Assembly: GCA_910589415.1 (NCBI GenBank)
Contig: OU342630.1
Span: 63,608,186 to 63,672,185 of the forward strand
Source: Malachius bipustulatus
Lineage: Eukaryota > Arthropoda > Insecta > Coleoptera > Melyridae
Direction of reading: 5' to 3'
DNA: 64,000 nucleotides
Shown here: positions 1 to 12,400 of the stretch, piece by piece
Layout of the letters: each line of letters opens with the position of its first letter
How positions within the stretch are numbered: the stretch's first letter is position 1
Program-made: the position numbers and the translations under genes
The notes under the pieces: model-generated
Told to the model about the DNA's origin: nothing
The model's database searches: none
Seen by the model: the letters and a program-made list of their open reading frames with translations, nothing else

Positions 1-1130
1 CCACACCTACGTAGGTGTTATGTTGTTTTTCTTGCAGAATTAAGGTCATAAAGTTTTATTGGTTCGGAGCTCTGATCGAAATCAGTAAAATATTTCCTGC
101 AATTACTGCAACTTTGGAGCATATCGAAATAAGTTATAAAAGCACTCTTAAGTGCCTACCTAGGTGTATTTAAGTAATGCCTATAATGACTTGTGAGTTA
201 ACTGAAATTATAATTCATTTTTTCAAGTTATTTTTGATCTTATGAAACTTAGCGTTTAATGTATATTAATGATTAATCTAAACCATAATTTTATTTGCAT
301 TAAATGATTATTATTACAAGTGTTGAACACTTCTTCTGTGGAAATAATCCCAGTTAAAAGAAAGCAGAGGAAAATTTTCATTTTTATCGTGAACATTCCA
401 AAAGCACGCAATCTTTCCATGCCAAAATCAATGCCAGCTCCGGATATATCTAAGAAATCATATCAAGATAACACTCCAAATTAAAATGCAATATCCAACT
501 AACCACTAAACTAAACTAAATAAAACTTACATCACGTGCCTGCAAGTTTCTAATTTTCCTTTGCAATGCCTACCAATTCAAATTAATCGCATCTGATTTT
601 GTTGTTTATTAGCCTCTAATCAAGATTTAGGGAACTAAAACCACAACTCGTATTTTATCATGAAGCCTGCATTACCTACATGAGAGGTGTTGAATTAAAA
701 AAATTCTATTAGAACCCATCTTTGGTGTGAGCAAATAGGTTAATTAAAAGAAATGGCATCTTAAATTTCTTCAGATATAACAATTTTTATAAGAGAAATG
801 AGAAATTGAAGGATGGTAGAAACTGAATATCCAATTTTCTCATGCTCGGTAATTCTGATAACTTTATATTCAGTCAATTTATGACAAACCATCCACAGCG
901 AGGAGATCTGCTGCCATCAATTTGAATTATTAAAAATATTTCACCTTAGAGGAACGATTTTAAGAAGTTAAAACTGAAAATAAAATGAAAATTTTATAAT
1001 TTTTTCACAATCTCTCACATCTTCTTCCGAACGTAAAAGTAAACTCGAGAATCGAGCAGCTTATCGCGGTGTGTCATTACAGTGTTATTAAAACACCATG
1101 GTGTTTGAATGACAGAACAGACTACCTTAA
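1..1130. other. AT-rich noncoding stretch
   Basis: I see no gene here: open frames are short and do not read as protein, and no repeat termini are evident. Short ACCTAC/CCTAGGT motifs occur near the left edge, as they do elsewhere in the window. Confidence 0.5.
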
Positions 1131-1189
1131 CCATGGGTGATAAACACAATCTCAAAGATGGGGTATATCGAATTTTCACGGAGCGAGGT

Positions 1190-1345
1190 TGCAATATTAT
1201 ACAGGGTGTCAATTTTAAAACTTGCCACCCCCGAATTCTCCCTTGAAATATGTCTCTCAGTTTCTCAAAGAAATCCCGAAACAGGTCAATTTTTTTATCT
1301 AATTTATGTTCTATTGACGGTTTTTTTATACAGGGTGTTGCTAGA
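1190..1345 (+). repeat. two dispersed TACAGGGTG termini
   Basis: The motif TATACAGGGTGT appears near 1197 and again near 1327, both in the same orientation. It is the terminal motif of the large fold-back elements found elsewhere in this window. No matching inverted arm is visible nearby, so these look like orphan ends of decayed copies. Confidence 0.4.
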
Positions 1346-1509
1346 CTAAGTAATGATGACATTGTCTAATTTTTAAATAGGACATATTTAATATTATTAC
1401 ATTTTCAGATTATCTGAGAAAATCCAGTTAAGAATAGTTTTCACAGTTGAAGTTTAAACTGAGTAGCTTATGAGTTATAGCTAAACAAGTTGTAATGTAC
1501 ATTTTGTAC

Positions 1510-1790
1510 TTACTGGCTAAATGCCAGCGACCCGGAGACAACCGCGTTGCGCGCGTCGCATGACTGAGTGATGATGGTGGCTTTTAATTCAGTGCAAACA
1601 CGGCCGGCTGGAGGCCTCGAGTTCGTCGACCTCGACTGTCGAGTTTCGACGGGACTCGACCGTCGAGTTTCGATCCGGTACGCCGATACCGGAGACCTCA
1701 CCTTTCTTTTTCTCTCCTGGAATCGCGAAAGGAAGACCGTCTCCGCCAAACACCTGTCGCGAATAATTCACCTAATGGTGTCTTGAATTT
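1510..1790. other. GC-rich island with short palindromes
   Basis: This block is clearly GC-richer than its surroundings and has CpG-containing words (GCGCGCGTCGC, CCGGTACGCCGATACCGG). It holds two near copies of a self-complementary unit, CTCGACNGTCGAGTTTCGA, around 1630-1672. Both strands are open for 60-79 codons, but neither translation resembles a known protein. It could be a promoter or first-exon fragment, or part of a repeat with the tandem array that follows. Confidence 0.4.
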
Positions 1791-1832
1791 ACCGTTCAAA
1801 TATTAGAAACATCATCCACGTTTTTGGCTTGC

Positions 1833-2045
1833 TTTCTCCTACGGAGCATTTTTTCCTACGGAAGCACTTTTTCTCCTACGGAGCATTTTTTCCTACGGAA
1901 GCACTTTTTCTCCTACGGAGCATTTTTTTCTACGGAAGCACGTTTTTCGTACTGGAGCATTCTTTCCGTACCTAAGCACATTGGTCGTACCTGAGATCAC
2001 TTTCCCAACCAGCTAAGCTTTTCCTTCGTACCGAAGCGCACCTGA
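1833..2045 (+). repeat. tandem repeat, about 19-bp half-unit
   Basis: Alternating half-units TCCTACGGAGCATTTTTT and CCTACGGAAGCACTTTTTC repeat with a period of about 37 bp. The first five or six are nearly perfect. The copies then degrade rightwards (GTACTGGAGCAT, CGTACCTAAGCAC, CGTACCTGAGATC, CGTACCGAAGCGC). This is a minisatellite with a clear decay gradient; no coding potential. Confidence 0.75.
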
Positions 2046-2512
2046 TCCCTTGGCACATACTTGTAGTACTGCAGGAGCGGCCGAATTTACCACTGCAGCA
2101 GCTAACCTGCGGGCCGCCGAACCTGTGGCATCCGTACCCCAGGCTGAAACCCTCCATCTTCCAGCGGAAGAACATAACAGAAGCTAAGTGCCCTTGCGGA
2201 TACATTTTTACCCGATCAATTCATTCGGCTAAACTGCACGCTCTTGTTTCTCTATTACTTGTTAACCATCCTCAAGAGTTCCATGTGATAATTACTGTGA
2301 TTTTTTTTAATAAAGAGTACCTGTTGTTCTGCTGACCCGCTTGTTATTTGTTGACCCTCTTAGACTGACAGCTCAACCCACGACCCTTGGTGTCTTTTAT
2401 TTGTCTCATGCTCTCAACGATTATTTTTTCCCCTCTAGGGTAAAATAATTCGTTTCAAAGTAAAAATCGCAGTTTTTCTTTTTCAAAGCAGTTTATTTTG
2501 AAAACGGCTCAA
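2046..2512. other. noncoding, with a polyadenylation-like AATAAA
   Basis: No gene recognised. A moderately GC-rich segment (2040-2210) is followed by AATAAA at 2309 and a T-rich stretch, which could be the tail of an old retroelement or LTR. No termini support that reading. Confidence 0.3.
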
Positions 2513-2701
2513 GATATCAGAAACCCGCTTCCACGTCCCTCTTAAGTTTTAAAGCGTTATTCTATTGTGTGGACGAAATCTTAATACAGGCAAGTGACGA
2601 AAAATCTATTAATTTCCATCACCCTGTATAAAAATTTCATCTACACAATAGAATAACGCTGTAAAAGTTGAGATAGGGACATTAAGCCGTTTTCTGATAT
2701 C
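2513..2701. repeat. short fold-back (hairpin) repeat
   Basis: The left arm starts GATATCAGAAAC and the right arm ends TTTCTGATATC. In between, GCGTTATTCTATTGTGTGGA pairs with TCTACACAATAGAATAACGC. Arms are about 90 bp with almost no spacer. A TACAGG(G)TGATG core sits at the centre. Related arm sequence recurs in the elements at 23.2 kb and 36.2-36.7 kb, so all three belong to one family. Confidence 0.75.
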
Positions 2702-3452
2702 TTCTTTCCCACCCCGACCCACTAGGAGTGGAAGGGAGCAACTTTGGAACCTAAATCCAGAACCAAAACCCACCTTTTCATTTCAGATTCTGATTTAATG
2801 ACTGAAAATACTCGGGAAATTGTTCCCCCCTACCCAATCCATGTAAGTTGGGTGGGGGTGACTTTGAAATTTTATACGTATAAGATTTGTCTGTAAAATA
2901 TTTTAGATGCGTGATAGATGGCGCTGTAATCGACGAAATTATCTCTCTTTTTTCGATTTGTTTTAAAAGTGAAATTGAACGAAAAAATCCATGAATCGAG
3001 AATATCTTTTGAGTTTAAGTAGTTTTACTTATTACTCGAATATGTGCGATAAACAATAATTAGAGTTGCTAACCAAAATTTCAAATTTTTACATCCGCCC
3101 TACGTGTATGGGAGGTAATGGGGGGAGCAATTTCTCACGTATTTTCATGCAGTCTTCATATATTAATATGCAATAAAAAAGGTATTCTTGTTTAAGATGT
3201 GAAACTTGTGAGCTCCCACCCCTGTAGGGTGGTGGTAGTGGGATCAAGCTTGGTATCATTGACTTCCCCTTTCCACACGAACAGATTTTATTACCCATTT
3301 TTTTTTTCGATGCGTAGTTGTCTATTTCATTTCAATGTCTTCAGATTAAATGAGCACCTTTATCAAAAGTACTTTATTTTTTAAATTCTTACAAACATGA
3401 AACATTTAACATCAAACATTATAAATATTTATAAAAAAATAAAAAAAAGGAA
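2702..3452. other. noncoding stretch
   Basis: No gene recognised. There are several G/C runs (CACCCCGACCCACTAGG, GGTGGGGGTGACTTTG) typical of eroded fold-back repeats, but I could not match arms with confidence. Confidence 0.35.
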
Positions 3453-5233
3453 TCACAAATAAAAAATTTCAGAAAACTCCCTCCCAGGTGAAAGTATTCC
3501 CAACATGTGAAAATATATCTCACGGGATTCCTCCGTGACATTCGTAATTTTCTGACCAACCGATGTAAGAAATCTCAAGGCTTCATTACCCCCATACTCC
3601 TGAAGTTTCTTGTCCGACAGAAACAAAAATGAAACGATCTTAAAGATTTCGGTATTCGTTTCTTTTTTTTTTTGATTCTGCAGTATTTGCCGCAGATCCA
3701 GGATTGGAGGAAGCGGAATGAAGGTAAGATACTGCATAGGTGTCTTGGAAAAGGATTAAGCCAGTCACCGTTATGTGGTTGAAAATTGGCAAGAAGTCTA
3801 GCTTTGTCTTGTGAGAGGTTGTTTCATTGATCAAGGAATCTAAACTTTTTTGAAAAGCAACTGTCTCCCATGAAGATTGAGACAACATATTTTCCGGAGT
3901 AATTAGATTGCGATCATGCCAAATACTCAAAGCTTCTGGGATCAATGAATCAGCTTGTATCATTCCAAAAGGAAGAAGAGACGTCACCAATTCAATACAG
4001 CTGTGGTAGGAAGCGAGAAAACATGGAATCGCTGAGTCCACAGCATGTCTGATTCCGATACCGCCCATCTTTGTGGGAAGGGAAGATTATGAGAAAGAGC
4101 GCAGTTCAAGATGTTTGCAAGGGTTGATTTTAAAATAGTGTCGTAAATTTGCAGAGCTTACGGTTTTCGCCACGAAGCAGAACAGCGTAGGAAATATATA
4201 AGACGCGGTATTGAAAGGAAATATTCAGTAGAAAATAAGCTGAATGAAAAGAAATCCAGTCCAATCTTGATGTGAATAGCTTTAATTGATTACGCATTTT
4301 TTTATTAATTATATAGTTAGAATATCCTCATCAGCAAGTGGGGCCCCTAGAAGAGTTGCGTTTGCCATGTTCATATATGTAATTCCGGGTAGAAAAGATC
4401 TAAAGTCGTTCAAGATAGATAATTATTTATCTTCATGATCACCAAGGAAAATAATTTCGCATTTAGAAGGGTTTAGAAATACACCTAATTTAGATGTAGC
4501 CTCAGAAATAGTTTTCAGGTCATTCAACACTGTATCAACATCACCACCAATAGTTCTGTCATCTAAGTACCAAATATTTAATTCCGATTTAAGTGATTTG
4601 ACGATAGGATTGATTGTATGAGCAAAAAGGGCTGGGCCCTAGGGATGGCCTTGTTGAATTCCACATTCAGACGAAATAATTTGTTGATGGAAACATAAAT
4701 TTGAAGGTTTGTGGTAAGAATTGAAGATAAAAGGTAAATGAGTCGGAAAAGTTGACTTGACGTCTTGAATGATGGAATCTCTTCTTATTTCGTTAAATGC
4801 ATTCCGAAAATCTAGTTTTAGAAACACTTTTGGAACCGCGTGGTTGTTATTGAAATATACATATACAAGCAGCATGGGCACCAATTTCAGCACCACCTTT
4901 TACCCCTACACCAAGTTGATTAGGAGTAAAAAAAACTCAACCAGAGTTGGTAAAATTCTGAAATTTATCACTTTAGCAGTAACGCGGCACCAAACATTTC
5001 CAACCGCAATTGGACGTATGCCACCACATTTTTTCTTAAGAGCCGTCAAAGAGCCTTCGAAAAAAATAGAACGGATTGATTCAGGAATCTTCCCTTCTGC
5101 AATATGGGTGATGAACGAGATGATTTCCTTTAAAACCTGGATCCCCGAATTTCCGGTATTTTTGGCAATGAGATCTTTGAGAATTTGCGGTCTCAAAGCA
5201 TTAAAAGTGGGTTTCAAATCCAGGCGAAACTAA
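3453..5233 (-). pseudogene. decayed reverse transcriptase, YLDD type
   Basis: Read on the minus strand from about 5217 down to 3453, frames give successive reverse-transcriptase blocks. First comes an N-terminal block with IRPIAVGNVWCR. A block with LKLDFRNAFNEIRRD follows (RT motif A, 4639-4896). Next is ECGIQQGHP then an in-frame stop near 4640. The catalytic WYLDDRTIGG follows near 4559-4570, then LLGAPLADEDIL and a C-terminal MGGIGIRHAVDSAIPCFLAS block (3640-4068). The PIAVG...YLDD...GG(I/L)G(I/L)R layout matches a divergent RT group scattered in invertebrate genomes and differs from the Jockey/CR1-type remnants elsewhere in this window. Stops and frame changes make it non-functional. No endonuclease or flanking repeats were recognised. 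Confidence 0.8.
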
Positions 5234-5670
5234 TCTAACTTAATAATAATTTTATAACACCAACAGAACTGCATGTGGGGTGGGGTCGTGGAGAAGAATT
5301 AAAATATTTTATACTAGTTAATAGTTAATAATAGTTCTTCGTAGGTAATCGTCCTCAACGTAATAAGTGAGATTAGAATTTGGTCGGTGGAATGAATATA
5401 AATTTGAAATGCTTGGGAAAATAAATGTCTTCTGCTTAGGGCTTACACCGGTTTGTTCTAAAAATTGTAAACACTGTAATAATTTTCTTGTGAACTGGAA
5501 TTTCTCGATGTTTTGAGAAAAATGAACCAATTTATTTATTTTGTGTTGCTCCAATTTTTTGATTTTCACATTTCTGAGGTAAGATACCGACGTATTCCAG
5601 TTTCTCTTATATGTCTATTAGTGTGAATGAAAAATCTGAGACGCCATAGAATGGTTTATAAAAGCGAATA

Positions 5671-6527
5671 TACAGGGTGGTCCAACTTAAAACGTCAGGA
5701 CTTTACCAAACGATAGATAACGTTAAAATAATGCCAGTTTCTCTAATACACTTATAGCCGGGAAAGCTTCCTTTTCAAGATACAGGGTTGAAGTTTTGGG
5801 AAAAAAAAATAATGTTTTGTGAATATTGTCAAAACGGCTGCTTTAAAAAAAATTAAATTTGGCACGCAGTATGAGCTAAGTATCTTTCATGATGTACGGC
5901 TTATGGTGATAAATTGCGAAAACCAGCGGCGGAGATATGGGTGTGTCATCGCCCCTTAAAAAAAATTGACGCCACTGACTATATGGTTACTGACAATTGT
6001 TACATTAGTTAAGTGTTGTTTATTTCTGTTATTTAATTATTTAAGTAAAAGTTATTTGATTAGAATTTGTCTGTTATTCTTAAAATGGCTACGGATATTA
6101 CCTAAGAAAACCTGAATTATCTCGAAAACGTGAAATTCTCGCCTTGTGAAAAAAATTAGAGAGTACTTTTTTGTTCTAAAAAGCATGGGGCATTGAATAG
6201 TATTATTAAATTTGCCATAGAGTCAGTGGCGTCAATTTTTTTTTTAAAAGGGGCGATGGCACACCCATATCTCCGTTGCTGGTTTTCGCAATTTATCACC
6301 ATAAGTCGTAAATCATGAAAGATACTTAGCTCATGCTGCGTGCCATATTTCAATTTTTTTAAAGCAGCCGTTTTGACAATATTCGCAAAACATTATTTTT
6401 TCCCAAAACTTCAACTATCTTGAAAAGAAAGCTTTCCCGGCTTTAAGTGTATTAGAGAAACTGGCATTATTTTAACGTTATCTATCGTTTGGTAAATTCC
6501 TGACGTTTTAAGTTGGACCACCCTGTA
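5671..6527. mobile_element. fold-back element, 315-bp arms
   Basis: The termini TACAGGGTGGTCCAACTT and AAGTTGGACCACCCTGTA are inverted. The arms (5671-5986 and 6215-6527) match for over 300 bp, with scattered differences, including the GATATGGGTGTGTCATCGCCCC segment and its complement. The 230-bp spacer has no ORF. Flanks read TATA on both sides, consistent with a TA-rich target duplication. It looks like a non-autonomous DNA transposon; the superfamily is not certain. Confidence 0.85.
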
Positions 6528-8240
6528 TATATGTAAGCCATTTTATCCAAACCGCTTTGAAAATGGAAAATTTCTATTTTCTTATGTTTTTGTAATAAAT
6601 CCAAACACAAGCAGGGCTTAAGCTCATAATGAATAAGTTGAGTAAATCAATCTGTATTTTATAAATGAAGAAAAATATGTTCTTACAAAAAGGGTTTCAA
6701 AATCTTGGTACCCTTTATCTATTCAAAAAAGTAAATTTCTGATCTACCTACCTAACAAAATAATCAAATTTTTGATTTTAAAGCATAATTAGAACGTAAA
6801 TTTATTTTAATAATGTTTGCAAGATCATATCGCGTGATCCAACATGTTTGCTTGCCACAACAAAAGCTAGTTATACATAATATACAAAGCTACTTAAAGT
6901 TTTGAATAATGAGTTTTGTGAATCATTTTCTCCCGGGCAAATATTTAAAAAGTGAAGGCTAGAACTTGAGGCTTAAATTCGTCAGTATTTTTATAGGTGG
7001 TAGTTATTCTCGACTGAGGCTTATGTATATTTAAGAACTGGCAAATTCTGCGCCAATTTTTTTAAAGTTTTTGCACCAGACTTTTTTTTTTCTCTTGTCT
7101 CTCTTACTGTTAAATTTTTCTTTTACTTTCTTTCTTCCCATCCTGAAGTCTGAAGTCTGGACGAAAAATTATTGTGACACTATTTAGAGCAAGACTTTCC
7201 AGATTATCCCTCCAATCTATTTAGGGCTAACGGTATTATCTCAATTTTAAGTTTTTTGCACCAGACTTTTGATCAATTCAATCGAACTTTCTGTTCCTGG
7301 AATTTGCAGTCAAAACATCCCAGAAAGTAATCTGCTGTGGCTACCCCTATCCTGATGATAATTTTTTATACAAACGCTTAGATTTAGTTGTAAAAATGGA
7401 TTAATTATTATTAATCACACTTATTGGTTTTCGGTGCAAGGGTGACTCCAATTACCATAATTTCGTGATTGTAATCAAGAAAGACTTATCATCACTTCAA
7501 ATCTACCAAATCTTTCGATCCGTCAAGGTTTCAGAAATTTAGTAACACCTAATAACATAATCCATATACTTCTGGACGGTCACTTCAGATAGCCGAAATC
7601 TTGTTGTTTGATGAGGTTGCGGAAGGCTTCGAGATGCACTCATTAACCACAGAAGTTCATAAGATCTATTATTAAGGTTTTTTTTATTAAAAATACTAAT
7701 GCATACCTACACATGTCTTTTGACAACACCTACGCAACATAATTATACATAGTATTCCTGCTATTGCAAACATAGGTATGTAAGTAAGGGTATGTTAGAT
7801 AACTGATTTTTATTTCGCTAAAAAAACTCGAAAAGATACTCCAAGATGTCTTCATTTGCTGGAGATAATATATTAGTGAGGTTGGACGGGATCGATTCTT
7901 ATCCTCAACGAGTGAAGAAGTTTATTGGTTGTATCCGCGTTTCGTTGATACGAAAAAATAATGTGGTTAACCAAAATCTCTTTGTGGTCCTTATCAAACA
8001 GTCGGTGCATCAGCTGGTGGTTGAGGTAATGGACTGGTCACTACTACGTGTCACATTTATGGCAATCTAATGGGAACCCATTTTACCTCTCATAGTCTGA
8101 CTTGTAGACCAAGCAACTGACCTCTAAAATCGACAGATTCTAACAAAAAATAGTAACGGAACACCGCCAGTGCCATCAGTCATCACACGGAGAATAGCCC
8201 CCAGATCCTAACTGCACAGTTTTCTAATCGACTAGGATGT
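6528..8240. other. noncoding stretch with one unplaced ORF
   Basis: Mostly AT-rich sequence without recognisable genes. An ORF at 7846-8070 (+) encodes 74 residues starting MSSFAGDNILVRLDGID. It reads somewhat like protein but matches nothing I know; it may be a decayed transposon ORF. Confidence 0.3.
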
Positions 8241-8248
8241 TTTTTTGT

Positions 8249-9119
8249 ATTGACCATTTAGTGAAGAAAAATAGCTTTTGTTTGTTTGTTTTTTTCCATT
8301 AAAGAAAAACTGACAGAACAATATCTAAATGGTCCCAATAGACGAATTATAGAGAACGAAAATTCGAAGAAAACGAGAGTTGAAACAACCCGATCGGCTC
8401 ATTACTAAGAGAGAAGACAAAAAAACACAAACAATTCAAAAATTAGTAACGTCATTTTTTGAGGTGTTTGCGATATAATCGATATTTATAGCTAGGTCCT
8501 ATTTGTAAAACCCAGACATTGTCGGATAATAATGATGGTTTTCGCGTAATTGCCATCAGAAGTTCTACATACCATATTTTGCAGCGAGGCTGAATGCTCC
8601 GGAAGCCGTCCAATTTGAATTTGTCAAACGTTATTTGGAAGGAAGAAGTGTTCAGTTATAAAATGTCAATCTTCGTTTTCCATTTAAATGATGAAAACGG
8701 CTAAAAATTGCGCGCAAACATTGACGAAAACGGCTGAGAGCGCGAGAGTGGGGGTAGAACAATAATAATAGATGAGAGGTACAATAGCGCTTGTTTTATG
8801 CCTTCCTCTCAACTGCTGTTCTACCCGCTCTCGCGCGCTCGGTCTTTTTTGCTCATGTTTGCGCGCAATTTTTACCTATTTTTCAGCATTTGAATAAAAA
8901 ACAAAGATTGAGCTTGCACTATATCTCAAAAAATGACGACGTTACGAATTTTTGAGATTTTTTTTTTGTTGTTTTCTCTCTTAATAATGAACCGATAGCT
9001 CTTATTTTCTTCTTATACCAATTCTCTGCAATTCGTCCGTTGCCATTTACATCGCTAATCAGTTTTTATTTTATAAGCAAAAAACAAACAAAAATGATTT
9101 TTTTCTCTAAATGGTCAAT
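8249..9119. mobile_element. large palindromic element, centre near 8790
   Basis: The left end ATTGACCATTTAG pairs with CTCTAAATGGTCAAT at the right end, and homology continues inward almost to the centre. Paired features include AGAGAGAAGACAAAAAAAC/TTTTTGTTGTTTTCTCTCT, GTAACGTCATTTTTTGAG/TCAAAAAATGACGACGTTAC, and AAATTGCGCGCAAACAT/ATGTTTGCGCGCAATTT. The left arm has about 170 bp (around 8475-8640) absent from the right arm, probably a later insertion or a deletion. There is no internal coding sequence. The termini differ from the TACAGGGTG family. Confidence 0.85.
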
Positions 9120-9141
9120 GAAAAAAAAATGGTAAACTTGA

Positions 9142-9429
9142 GTAAAAATTACCATTTTTGCCAAGAAAAAACCTCTATTTGATTGGTCTATTGCAAAACC
9201 TCTGACTTCCATTGGAGGCGGTTGGCATGGAAATATTTATTCTTACGCAGTAAAGCATCCTGGATCCTTTAGCCAAAAGTCCTGGTTTAAGGAATTTCTT
9301 TGGAAGTTTTCTTTGCAACCCAGTGCTCGAAAAGCACAGGCTGGAAAAAAAACAGGCAAAGAACTGTTTGATGCCAATTTTATGCGTTCCTTAAATGATC
9401 AAGTCCCTTGTTGGATAAACAGTGGATAA
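9142..9429 (+). pseudogene. unrecognised ORF fragment beside the palindrome
   Basis: The frame is open from 9142 to the TAA at 9427, with no early ATG. It reads FDWSIAKPLTSIGGGWHGN then IYSYAVKHPGSFSQKSWF from about 9178. The composition (Trp, Gly and His in an AT-rich region) looks protein-like rather than random. I do not recognise the family. It lies 20 bp from the right end of the large palindromic element and may be a remnant of a transposon ORF. It overlaps the opposite-strand 3' side of the spliced gene. Confidence 0.3.
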
Positions 9430-9450
9430 ACACCTTATTAAACATATCAT

Positions 9451-12400
9451 CTAATACTTTACATAAGCATCTTCCCTTCTCAAACCTGGGATTTCGATGC
9501 CCAAATCATTCACCACTAATTCCTTAGGCAAGGAATATGTTGGACCTGCGATAAAAACTACAAGAGCGTTGATACAATAAGCAGCGATTCGGAAGAAGAA
9601 ATACACTTGTGTACAGTAGTGTACAAGTAGTACAATAATACACACATACCTATTTTCATATATTATATATTTTCTAACGAATTGCCTCGATTAATTAATT
9701 ATGTTTATAAGAGTTATAGAAGTGATTTATGTTAATCATATTCACGTTAATGTCTAAACGAGAAAACGTACGGACAACCCGCATTTTCTAAAACTGGAAC
9801 AAGCCATAAAATTCATACCATGAAACTGATGGAAGCTGCAATATCCTTCAGCAGTGACATAATTTATATCGAATAAATAATAACAAGACGAACCTCCTAT
9901 TTCAACCTCAAATTGCCAAAATGCAAATTCGTTCATTTCCTCATTACCGCTAAACAGCCGACAGTAGAAATTATCCGGTAGTTTAATAATTAGAGTGAAT
10001 GTTGCATTACCATTCTAATTACCACACTTGACTTAACACTAGGAACCTTCAGCAATTAAGATATTATAAAACATAGGAAATATTCGTCACGAATGAAAAA
10101 TTTTTCTGGGAGACCTAATTGGCTAAGAATATCTTAGCATATTACAAATTTAGGTTAGAATGAAAATGGAGTCTAAACAAACTGAAAGTCATTAAATTGC
10201 CACATCTACCGCCATATAATTATTTAATAAAAAGTAATGTTCATGGTATCGGAAAAGAAAGACTCGCTCACCTTGGTCTGTCGCTGAGTCCATTCGTAGC
10301 ACTGACAGGTAGTCTCATGTTACCACTTTCTAAGTCAACTTCTTGAGGCTTCTCTTTCACCATAATCCTAATAGGTTTGACTTCATCTGGTATATGAGCA
10401 TGACCATCTTTCAAAGCTTTTTGTAGTGAATTTCCAACCACATGGTCTGGAGATATCAGCTTGCTCATATTCCTTTGCACTTCTCTTTCTAATAACCTCT
10501 CATCCAGAATTCCCCTGCTGGTCAAATTATTGTTGTTGAACTTTTTTTCTTCCGGGGCACTTTGTTCTTTTGATTCTTTCGGTTCGTTACCAGGAGCTTC
10601 AGTTACAGTTGAGGAATCCATCGGAGTTGTTTTGGTTTCGTTTGTCATTGATATGATAGCTTGAGCGGCTGGTGATATTTTAGTGAATCCTCGGTCTTTC
10701 ATTAAAGTTTGACTATCTAAAACTGTGTCGTTCATTTTATTCATAGCGTTAGAGACGCTCGTAGCACTGAGAACACGACCATCAACAATTGGAGAAACAC
10801 TCTTGTGCCCGTTTGTCCTCTGATTATTTTCAGTTCTAACTCCCGGGTTCTCAGTTTTGGTTTCATCTTGGTTCGATGAGTTTTCTAATTTTTGTTCAGT
10901 CTTATTGTAGGTTTTGTTTCCTGTTCTTGTTTCTGGTTGTGACTCACTTTTTGCCTCACTTGTCGTTTCTTTTGGTTCCATTTTTGCATTAATTTTTAGA
11001 GGCTGTGTTGCTGTTACTGCGGTACTAGGCACCACTGCAATTGCCGATGGTTGTAAAATGTCTGATAACTTCACTGCACTTTCTGATTTTCTTATTTCAT
11101 TAGCACTGTTTTTTTCGTCAGTTGAAGATTCTGTAGTGTCTTTGGTATTATTTGTTTTGTTATTGTGGCTATTAATTGTGTTAAAGTCTTTATTGATATT
11201 GCTTTTATTATTTTTATTATTTGTATGATTTTTATTATTTATATTACTATTATCTTTTTCTTCTTTTTTAATTGTTTTACTTTTACTCTCGAAAGGTTTC
11301 CTATTGACACTGGTGTTACTTTCTTTTGCACCTTTATCCGTAATAGATATAGTTGATTCTTTATTATTTTTACTACTATTATCGTTATTATTTATTAAAA
11401 TTGGATCTTTTTTAGTATTTTTATTTCTTACACTGTTTCTAGGAGTAATACGCGGTTTGTTATTTACATTTATTAATTTAGGTTTATTTACACTGGAAGG
11501 TTCTGTCGAATAATCACTAGATTCACTAAGTTCTTGTGGTTTTGGAGGCACTTTTGGTTTAGTTCTACTAAAACTATTAACTTTAGCATGGACGTTCTTG
11601 TAGTTTTTTAACGGCTTATTATTCACTTTTGAAGGACTCGGATCTCTGGACTGCACTCTAGACGCAACCCTCGAAGAAGGTTTCGAAGGTGGCTTACTAC
11701 CTAACGCATTCCTGGTAGGAGAAGTGAATCTACTAGAAGGAGAACTCCGACTTTTCGGTATTTTAGACCTAGACGGGGAAGACTGCGATTGGCTTGGTTC
11801 TGGCGAACTACCTACGATGGGTGACAGTTGCTGGAACGCTGGCGGTTTACTATAAGGCGCCTTCCTTGGACTTGGAGGCGGTTTCCTGGTCGCCGATACG
11901 TTGGTCAGACTTTTGCTGAACTGCGACTGCAGTTTCTGTCTGTCGCCACCGTGGACGATGCGCTCGCCGAACACATTGGGACTGACCCCCCTGGCTCGAG
12001 GGATCTTCGTATTCTTGGGCGAGGCGTGTCTAGGTGACAACCTGGCGTCCTCGGGGGGTGGAGGCGATGGGGCGGGGGACACGTGGCGGGAACCGGTCGG
12101 GTTGAAACCGCGGCCCCGAAATGGACTGACACTGCGGCCATTGGTTGGGGAGCCTGTTCGAGATCCTCCACGACTTCCGGGCTCTGCAATGATGGCGAAG
12201 GACTGGTTTCGATGCCGTTTGGAAGTCGGAGTTAGCCTGAAATGCAAGAAAGAAAAAATTAGAAACCAACTTTTTTCTTGATGGTGACGCGATTGTCCAT
12301 CACTAGAAATCTATTGTTGAGGGTATAATTTTTTTGGTTGGAATGTTTTCAAAAAATTATTGTAATTTGTAATAGACTAAATTATCCTAAAGAATTATCC

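Noticed and set aside
9990..10020. Exon 4 starting at AATGGTAATGC (acceptor AATTAG)
   Set aside because: It would require phase 0, but the donor at 10272 leaves two bases; the acceptor ending at 9950 fits the phase.
10461..12281. Many plus-strand and other-frame ORFs across 10.4-12.3 kb
   Set aside because: They are antisense or alternate-frame shadows of the large exon, which has low-complexity codons and splice sites on the minus strand.
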